Below are positions 1 through 9,800 of a stretch of DNA of 64,000 bases, piece by piece. The notes under the pieces were generated by a model. It saw nothing but the letters and a program-made list of their open reading frames with translations, was not told where the DNA came from and ran no database searches. The DNA is from Zygotorulaspora mrakii (Eukaryota; Ascomycota; Saccharomycetes; Saccharomycetales; Saccharomycetaceae). The translations under genes were made by a program, and so were the position numbers. Where the stretch lies: contig NC_050721.1 of the NCBI RefSeq assembly GCF_013402915.1, positions 744,001 through 808,000 of the forward strand. The letters run 5' to 3'. Position 1 is the stretch's first letter, and each line of letters opens with the position of its first letter.

Positions 1-214
1 TCATGTTCCATGCCATAGACTCCTTCGTAGTCAGACTCCTGAGTTGTAAACGTCTCGTGATAGATTATCATCCGATATCTTTCCATTATCGATTGACATT
101 CTGTTAGGGTTTCATCTGACTTCGTTTATTTTGTTTTACAGACCAATTGTCTCTTTCTGATTCTTATAAGTCATCTCTTTAATATATCTTACAATCTCGA
201 TTTATATTTCAACA
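1..214 (-). mobile_element. Ty1/copia-type LTR, fragment cut by the window edge
   Basis: Read on the minus strand, this stretch begins TGTTGAAATATAAATC at base 214 and runs off the left edge at base 1. It matches the sequence starting at 52206 on the plus strand nearly base for base, with roughly fifteen differences over about 214 bases by eye. The TGTTG start is typical of Ty1/copia LTRs. The element lies about 110 bp upstream of tRNA-Met, the usual landing zone of Ty1-like elements. The sequence TTTCAACA occurs three times in close succession (to about base 233), so the exact outer boundary is uncertain. Whether this is a solo LTR or the end of a full element cannot be seen. Confidence 0.8.
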
Positions 215-324
215 TATTTCAACAATTTCAACATCAATGCATACCACTGGAGTTGTATTTGCTTCCAAACCTCAGATATCTCGGTAGTAACATCCGAAAT
301 TCTAAACTTCCCGTTAAATTCAAG

Positions 325-397
325 GCTTTAGTAGCTCAGTCGGCAGAGCGTCAGTCTCATAATCTGAAGGTCGAGAGTTCGAACCTCCCCTAGAGCA
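325..397 (+). tRNA. tM(CAU): tRNA-Met (CAT), elongator type
   Basis: The 73 bases fold as a tRNA: acceptor arm GCTTTAG with CTAGAGC, a D arm, an anticodon loop containing TCTCATAATC, and a T arm with GAGTTCGAACC as the internal B box. The encoded 3' end is A without CCA. The anticodon is CAT and no intron is present. The sequence is almost identical to yeast elongator tRNA-Met as I remember it. A run of six T directly after the gene (398-403) is the Pol III terminator. Confidence 0.96.
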
Positions 398-821
398 TTT
401 TTTAATCTTTAAACATATCTATTACATTTATTTTTTTCATTACAAATAAGCATGTTAATAATACCTCTTGTTATAACTCCTGTTATAACTGTTTAGTCTG
501 TATTGACTTTGCCAATGCCAGTGAAAGCTAGCTTTCTTGTTAGGTATTATGATATCGATTTGATATCCCAATTAGGCAAAGGTCACATGACTTTTAGATT
601 CTCGTGGTCTATCATGAATTTTTAGAATTGAAAAATAATATTATTATCATCTTCTAAGAGTAAACTGTTCCTGAGATATTGAAGACACAAGTATATCAAT
701 TGACGGGGTTCCCGCAAGTTTTATAGTACTGTTACTTGAGCCCTCATTATACTTGATTGACAGCTCTTTAACGGCAGCCCCATCTGTGCCAGAATAATAA
801 GTGTAGATTACCCAAATACTC
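398..821. other. Intergenic region, tRNA-Met to TRA1
   Basis: About 420 bp without a gene. It starts with the T-run that ends the tRNA and then serves as the TRA1 upstream region. I see one Cbf1/E-box-like octamer (582-589) and AT-rich sequence around 630-655, but no strong TATA box and no open frame of note. Confidence 0.5.
582..589. promoter_or_regulatory. Cbf1-like site (RTCACRTG) upstream of TRA1
   Basis: GTCACATG fits the RTCACRTG consensus of the bHLH factor Cbf1. It lies 233 bp before the TRA1 start. The same octamer also forms centromere element CDEI, but there is no CDEIII downstream, so a promoter role is the more likely one. A single short match can occur by chance. Confidence 0.3.
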
Positions 822-3800
822 ATGTCATTTAACGGTCAGATAGAACAATTTATTTCCAGGTTCAACAACCAAGATGCTGATATTCAAAGTAAACATTTAG
901 CGGTACTGGAGCTGTGTGATATAATCGAATTCTTGAATAGTCCGGAAGAGTATCAAACGTTTTTAAGGAATGTGATACCTGTATTTGTGAAAGAACTCAA
1001 AAATGTAGCGCCATCATTTGATACAAGCACTTTTGATAATAAATTGAGGTATTCAATACTGGACATACTAAATAGGTGTCCGATGAACGAAACATTTGAG
1101 CCATTTGCGGGTACCGTACTGGAAATACTGATACAAACATTACCCGCCGAAAATGAGGATAATGGTGTTCAATGTATGAAAATACTGACAGCACTTTTCA
1201 AATCTTATAAAGGAATGTTGCAGGACAGGGTAGAAGGCTTTGTTCAAATTATCATGCAGATATATAAGAATAGCGCGGAATCGGTGCGGAAAACTTTTGA
1301 GGAAGTGGATGACGCTCATGTGTCTTCAGATGACGAGGAAAAAGAAGATAGCCATTTAAATGGCACCGAAGTAGATTCACAAGGTGATAGTATTCATGTC
1401 AGAAATCCTTCTGGCCCTTCTGTTCTTTCCAAGTCAAGCATGTATTCCTTCAAGATACTCTCCGAGTGCCCCATAACGATGGTAACACTATATTCTTCAT
1501 ATAAGCAGCTGACAGCTACATCACTCCCGGAATTTACGCCACTAGTAATGGATCTTCTTAATATGCAAGTCAGAAAGCAACAGAAAGCTCGCGAAAAAGC
1601 CGAATTGAGAGGCGAACGTTATACAGCGGTGGTACCAGAAATTAAAAATAGGTCGGCTTATTGCGATTTCATATTGTCACAAATCAAGGCAACTTCATTT
1701 TTGGCTTATGTATTCATCAGAGGATACGCATCAGATTTTTTACAAAACTATGTTGGATTCATACCAGATTTAATTATCAGATTGTTACAAGATTGCCCGC
1801 CCGAACTCTCATCTGCTCGAAAAGAGTTGTTACATGCAACACGACACATACTTTCGACGAATTATAAAAGATTATTTTTGCCTAAACTAGATTATTTGTT
1901 CGATGAGAAAGTTTTAATTGGCACAGGTTTCACAATGCGTGAAACTCTTAGACCACTAGCATATAGTACTGTTGCAGATTTTATTCATAATGTAAGATCC
2001 GAATTGCAACTTGATGATATTGAGAAGACAATAAAAATGTACACTCGGTATCTCTTGGATCAATCGTTGGCCTTAACGGTGCAAATTATGAGTGCGAAAC
2101 TTTTACTCAATCTTGTGGAGAGGATATTGAAGTTAGGTAAGGAGAATCCAGCGGAATCTCCCAAAGCTAAGAAGCTCTTAATGGTCATTATTGATGCTTA
2201 CACCAATAGGTTCAAAGTTTCCAATAGACAATACGACACAATTATGAAATATCATAAAGAGTACGAATCCAATAAGGCTTCGAAAGCAAAGGAGATTCAA
2301 CAAGCTATGAAGTTAGATGTCAACGAAACAGAGGAATTTACCAAATATATCTTCAATTCCGCCCAACCCTCTATAGCGGGTTTTGATTCTACAGTCGTTG
2401 AAGGCACACAGGATACAGATGATGTTACGAAACATAAAGAAGAGCAGTCTGGGCCGATAGACATGTTTGATATCAAAAACTATGCGCCGATCTTGCTAAC
2501 TCCAGCATCTACAAGCGATCCTATAAAGGATGCATTTTATCTATATCGCACATTGATGTCGTTTCTAAAGACGATAATTCATGATTTGAAAGTCTTTAAT
2601 CCACCACCAACTGATTATACAGTTGCGAATCCAAAGCTGTGGGTATCCGTTTCCAGAGTTTTCTCATATGAAGAGGTTCTTGTACTGAAGGACTTGTTTC
2701 ATGAATGTATAATTGGTCTAAGATTTTTTTCAAGTAACGCGGGAAAAAAACCATCTGAACCAGTAAAGAAACATTTTGACATTAATATGCCAAGTCTTCC
2801 GGTTTCTGCAACAAAAGATGGTAGAGAATTAATGGATTACCTAGCTTTTATGTTTATGCAAATGGATAACTCCACGTTCAATGAAATTGTTGAGTCAGAG
2901 ATAGAATTTTTGTACCAATCTATGTTGGAAGATTCCGCTCTTCTCCATATTGCACAATCTTTTTTGACAAGTGAGATAACCTCACCCAACTTTGCTGGTA
3001 TTCTATTACGTTTTTTGAAAGCGAAATTGAGGGACCTCGGTAACGTTGATTTCATTAAATCGAACATTTTAATTCGTCTCTTCAAACTATCCTTTATGTC
3101 AGTCAATCTCTTTCCTAATATCAACGAAATCGTACTGCTCTCACATCTTAATGATTTGATCCTCGATTCCTTGAAATACTCTACAATCGCAGAGGAGCCC
3201 TTGGTTTACTTTTATTTGATAAGGACGTTGTTCAGAAGTATAGGTGGCGGTCGGTTTGAGAACCTTTATAGATCAATTAAACCAATTCTCCAAGTTCTTC
3301 TTCAATCATTGAACGGTATGATTTTAACAGCTCGCGTGCCTCATGAGAGGGAACTTTATGTTGAACTATGCATTACCGTTCCTGTGCGACTAAGTGTCTT
3401 GGCGCCATATCTTCCCTATTTGATGAAGCCGCTAGTTTATGCACTTCAGGGTTATCCGGATTTGGTATCTCAAGGCTTAAGGACATTAGAATTGTGCATA
3501 GATAATTTAACTGCAGAGTATTTCGATCCCATCATAGAGCCAGTAGTAGAGGAAGTAAACAAGGCATTATTCTCATTATTGAAACCGCAGCCATTCAATC
3601 ATACCATCAGTCATACAGCTGTCAGAATCCTAGGAAAATTGGGTGGGCGCAATCGTCGTTTATCTAAACCAATATCCGATCTAAAAACAACGCAGGAATT
3701 GGACATCGAGATTGCAGCACTTTTCAAGGTAAATGGCTTAGCGGAAGAAGTTCCATTGTCCGTAACACCCGGTGTTGAATCCGCCTTGGAAATTTTAGAG

Positions 3801-6800
3801 GATAACAGAGTCGATGTCAGTTACAAAAAAGATGCATACAAGTACCTCGTATCGTTATTAAGGTTGTTGATCAAATCTTCAACAGAATTTCCGGAAAATT
3901 ATGCGTTGCTTGTTGAAGCGACTGTTAAAGCATGCTCAACGGATAAAATCGAGCCACTTTCCGATTTCGATGCGCAACCAAGTCAAAATGACAGGAATTT
4001 TTCTAGTCAAGAAAAATTGTTGATTAAGCTTCTAAAAGCAGTTTTTCTTGCAACATCAATGACCGAGCTTGAAGATGATGCTACCACATTAATAAATCAA
4101 CTAGTGGATCATTTTTGCCTTCTTCAGGTCAGCAATAGTCTGCTTGACAAAAGGAACTATAGCAGCCCATTCAATATCGATATTAAACAACCGGAGCAGC
4201 ATATAAATCCGAAAGTCATTCTAGAAGCGATATCATACTCATTATCTCATTACATCGAGAAAATAAGAGCAGTAGGGGTACTCGCCATTAAAAGAATGTA
4301 CGATAGAAGCAAAATGATATACGGTGATGAACTCTTCTATACTCACTCATTTGTGATAAATTTAATAAAAAGATTGATACACCACTGTTATGAGGAAGAG
4401 TTTAATAAGAAACGAGCTGGGGTTATAGGTCTACGAACTTTAATCAAAGATATTGAAATTTCAAATGACTTTTTGAGGAAAACTCAGTACGAACTAATTG
4501 ATGGCCTACTCTTTGTTTTGAGAGATACTGCAGTCCAAGCACCGGCAATAATAACTGAACAAACAGAAATGTTACTTATTGACATTATCCGGACAACGTG
4601 TAAGGATGTCAAAGAAGAGGATCTAAATGGTAAAATTTTGCAAAATACTCTTACGGATATTGTCTGCGAGCTCAGTAACTCAAACGAAAAGGTGAGACTT
4701 ACTTGCCAAAGATCATTGGCTACCATCAGTGAATCAACTGGTATTCCCATTGTAAAACTAATGGAACATTCAAAGAACTTTCTACTGTCTCCTATTTTCG
4801 CGAAACCACTCAGAGCATTGCCATTTGCAATGCAGATAGGTAATGTGGATGCTGTTACTTATTGCCTAGGGCTTCCTAACACGTTTCTAACTTTTAATGA
4901 AGAGCTATTCCGCCTACTGCAAGAGGCAATTGTTCTGGCCGATGCAGAAGATGAATCTTTATCAACAATACAGAGGGCAACAGAATATCAAACTTCGGAA
5001 CAACTAGTAAAACTCCGTGTTGCTTGCATCAAACTGCTCGCTTTCGCCCTTAAAAATGAAGATTTTGCAACGGCACAACAGGGAAATATCCGATTCCGCA
5101 TTCTCGCAGTCTTTTTCAAGACTATGCTTAAAACATCTCCAGAAATTATTAATAGCACGTACCATGCCTTAAAGGATGTTTTAGCTGAGAATTCAAGATT
5201 ACCAAAGGAGCTTTTGCAAAATGGTTTGAAACCGATGCTTATGAACCTTTCAGATCATCAAAAGTTGACTGTTCCAGGATTAGAGGCCCTCTCGAGGCTT
5301 CTTGAGCTGCTTATAGCTTATTTCAAAGTTGAGATAGGAAGAAAACTATTGGATCATTTGAATGCCTGGTCACGTATCGAGGTTTTAGATACCCTCATGG
5401 GACAAGACATTCATGAGCAGACACCAACCAAAATCATTGTGAATATTATAAATATATTTCATTTACTTCCACCCCAAGCCGATATGTTTCTTAATGATTT
5501 ACTACTCAAAGTCATGCTACTGGAGAAGAGATTGAGATTACAGATTGACTCTCCATTCAGGGTACCACTGGCAAAATACCTTAACAGATTTCATGGTCCA
5601 GTTGTTGAATATTTCAAGAAAAATATGGCTTTGAGACAACTGGTCCTTTTCATGTGCAGTATACTACAAAAAGACGATAGTAAAGATCTAGTCACTGCAT
5701 TTGAACAAGAGATGGATTACTTCTGGGAATATTATATGTCAAATATTTCCACCAATCGTGTCCGTGTTGTAAGTTTTTTCGCAAACATGGTAGACCTGTT
5801 TGATACAATGGCAAAAATCAGGAAAAATGATTGGCTCAAAGATAAAAAAGGAATGGTATTCAAATTAAAGGATATGCTGAAGATTACTCTGGATACGATT
5901 AGAAAAAACTCTTTTTACATCGACACCTTACAGCTGGATCAAGCCATTCTCAAGTACCAAAAACTTTATCTTCAGTTTTTGACCTTTTATCCAGATGACC
6001 ATGCTTTACTTTTAGATTTCATCGAATTCGCAATATCAAATGACATCAAGATATCGCATGAGCTGCATGTTTATATTTTCGATAACATTGTGAGCTATGC
6101 TGATACAACGCGGCAGAACGCCTATTTGAAAAGCAGTTTGTCTTTTGCATTGAGTGATCGGTACCTTGACGCCGGCATATTTGTCTTACGGAATATTATA
6201 AATGCTACATTTATATATGAAGGTGCAAAGAGTCAGTCATTGCGAAAGTTTAATGAAGATGCATCAAGGCCAGAATGGTTTGATTTGCTACATGAGAAGG
6301 TTTGGAATAGTTCGAACGAAGTTTTGCTCAACAATATTGCTGGTCAATACGATATATATAGGTTTGAACTACTGCAACTGTCTGCCATAGTGATTAACTG
6401 GGCTCCTGATACTATTTCTGATTTCAAGAAAGAGGTGATTAAGTTCAATTGGCATTTCATCAAACTTGAGGATACATTGGTTAAGCAATCCGCCTATCTA
6501 GTCATCTCTTATTTTGTTTCGAAATTTGACTTTCCGATTAAGGTAGTAACACAGGTGTTCGTGGCGATCTTACGATGTTCTCAGGCCGAAGCTCGGTCTC
6601 TGGCTCGTAAATCCTTGGATCTTCTTGCTCCAGTAATGAATGAACGGATGGCTGCCACAGATACACCCAATGCATGGATTAACTGGGTCAAAAGGGTTCT
6701 ATTTGAAAATAATTCTGCTCAAAACAACATGTTATATCAATTTTTGATCAATCACCCAGATCTATTTCACAACTCTAGAGAACTTTTTATTTCTCATATT

Positions 6801-9800
6801 ATTCACCACATGGGCAAGGTAACATTCATGTCTAATAGCACACCAGATAACCATATGTTAGCGATTGATCTAGCCTCTTTAATTCTTTATTGGGAGGAGA
6901 AATCACTTCTAGAGAGCCGTCATGAAGCGATATCAGAAGAAGAAGATATCGACATGGACAAAAGTGAAGAAAAAGAACTTGTTGCGCGATCTGTCCTCGC
7001 TAGTAGCAATGGGTCCGTTTACCAAGTTCCTGTCAATCTACGTGAAACATGTATCGCTTTCTTGATTCGCTATATTTGTTCCAGCAATCATCGAGCATCA
7101 GAGAGTGAACTTGGACTGAGAGCGCTGAAAATTCTTTCAAGCCTTTTGTCCAATGAACATTGGTCAAATGTTAATGTTAAGCTATTTTACTTTGAAAAGT
7201 TTTTAATGTATCGAGACTTGGGGTCTGAGAACATTTTATTTTATTGTATGAATGCTTTAGATGTCCTTTATGTCCTTTTTCGGAGCAAATCTGCCGACTG
7301 GTTAATAGAAAATTTAACTATGATTCAGAGTCTGCTCGATAAATGTATGCGCGTTGATCATCATGATATCCAGGAAGTTCTACAAAAAGTTCTCTCTTTA
7401 ATGCTAAAAGCTATCAAAGAGAAAGAAGCACCGACAGACACGGAAGTAGAAACTCCAGGACAAGTATTTGTGAATACTCTTGTATCAATAATAGGGCAGG
7501 ATTTGCAAGGGACCTCCTCTATTGCTGCTGGGGTAATGTTAGTTTGGACTTTGTTTATGACTTTCCCCCAAAGTGTTGATTCATTATTGGGTCTTATTAT
7601 GAAGACCTTCAGTAAACTTTGTAAGGATCACTTGAGTACGGCTCAACCTAAGGATGCAACTGCAATAGAAGAGGCAAAAATCACTACAAATCTTTTGGAG
7701 AAGGTCCTATGTCTTCTTTCTATGAAAGTGTCTTCTTTGGGTGATTCACGCAGGCCATTTTTATCAACAGTAGCTCTTTTAATTGATCGTTCCATGGAGC
7801 AGAATTTTTTGAGAAAAATCGTGAGTATGGCCAGAAGCTGGGTATTCAACAATGAGATATTTCCAACTGTGAAAGAAAAAGCAGCTATATTAACAAAAAT
7901 GCTCGCCTTCGAGGTAAGAGGTGAACCTTCCCTATCAAAACTTTTTTATGAAATCATATTGGAGCTGTTCGATGGAAAAAACTTTAACAACACAGAGATA
8001 ACCGTAAGAATGGAACAACCCTTTTTGGTTGGTACCAGAGTCAAAGACGTGGCGATCAGGAAAAGATTCATGTTCATTCTCGACAATAGTTTAGAAAGAA
8101 ACATCAAAGAGAGATTATATTATGTAATTCGAGATCAGAACTGGGAATTTATTGCAGATTACCCCTGGCTAAACCAAGCACTTCAACTTTTATATGGATC
8201 CTTCGACAAGACCTACACTTTAAATTTGACTGACGCCTACGACTTGTCTCCTCCAGGGATACTGAAAGAGTATCTAAATGAGAAAGAGAGCATTTTGAAG
8301 GAAGTCAAGGATGAAGGTCTCGCTACATTTATCAATGATCACATCAAAACAATTCAAAAGGTGTGCACAGTTCCTTGTTCAGCAATTCTTGAGCCGTTGG
8401 TTGAGATATTTTACCAAGACTCTAATGCTATTCATAAGGCGTGGATAAGCGTATTTCCTCAGGCATACAAATGCATACCAAGAAATGAAAAATATGGCTT
8501 TGTGCGCTCCTTAATAACTCTCCTCTCCAAACAATACCACTCCAGGCAAATAACGTCCAAGAACAATGTTGTCAGTATGTTATTAGATTCTATCAGCAGG
8601 GTTGAGTCTTTAGAGTTGCCACCGCATCTTGTCAAATATCTGGCCCTTTCCTACAATTCGTGGTATCAGTGCATAAAAATACTAGAATCTGTCAATAGCA
8701 ATATATCCATTGATAACAGCAAAATAGTTGAAGCAAACGAGGATGCACTACTGGAGCTTTATGTTAATTTGCAAGAGGATGATATGTTTTATGGCCTGTG
8801 GAGACGCAGAGCGAAATATACTGAAACTAATATAGCCTTGTCATATGAGCAAGTCGGTTTGTGGGACAAGGCACAACAACTTTACGAGGTTGCACAGGTA
8901 AAAGCTCGGAGCGGGGTTCTTCCCTATTCTGAATCAGAATATGCGCTATGGGAAGACAACTGGATACTTTGCGCAGAAAAGTTGCAAAACTGGGATATTC
9001 TTACAGAATTGGCAAAACACGAAGGTTTCACGGATCTATTGCTAGAATGTGGATGGAGAGTTGCAGATTGGAATACCGACCGAGAAGCACTTGAACAATC
9101 GGTGAAAAGCGTAATGGATGTTCCCACGCCTCGCAGACAGATGTTTGAAACTTTCCTAGCACTTCAAAATTTCGCAGATACGAGAAAAGGGGATCAAGAT
9201 GTGCGTAGACTATGCGATGAGGGTATTCAACTGAGCTTGCATAAGTGGGCTTCACTACCGGAGAGATATTCATCTGCACATAAATGGCTATTACATGGGT
9301 TTCAGCAGTACATTGAATTTTTGGAAGCAACTCAGGTGTACTCTAATTTACACTCAACAACAGTGCAAAACCTAGATGCGAAGGCCCAAGAGGTCAAGCG
9401 TGTTCTTCAAGCCTGGAGAGATCGTTTGCCAAATATCTGGGATGACGTTAACATGTGGAATGATCTTGTTACTTGGAGGCAGCATGCATTCCAAGTAATA
9501 AACAATGCGTATTTACCTCTAATTCCAGCGCTTCAACAATCCAACAGTAACAGCAACGTAAATACACATGCATATCGAGGATATCACGAAATTGCGTGGG
9601 TAATCAATAGATTTGCTCATGTCGCTCGGAAGCACAACATGCCTGACGTATGCATCAGCCAATTGGCAAGAATATATACACTGCCTAACATCGAAATCCA
9701 AGAAGCTTTTCTAAAACTGAGAGAACAGGCCAAATGTCACTATCAAAACATGAATGAGTTAACGACTGGTTTGGATGTTATCAGCAACACAAATTTGGTG

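Noticed and set aside
2850..2862. Exact ARS consensus-like TTTTATGTTTA
   Set aside because: It lies inside TRA1 coding sequence; an 11-mer match alone is expected by chance in AT-rich DNA.
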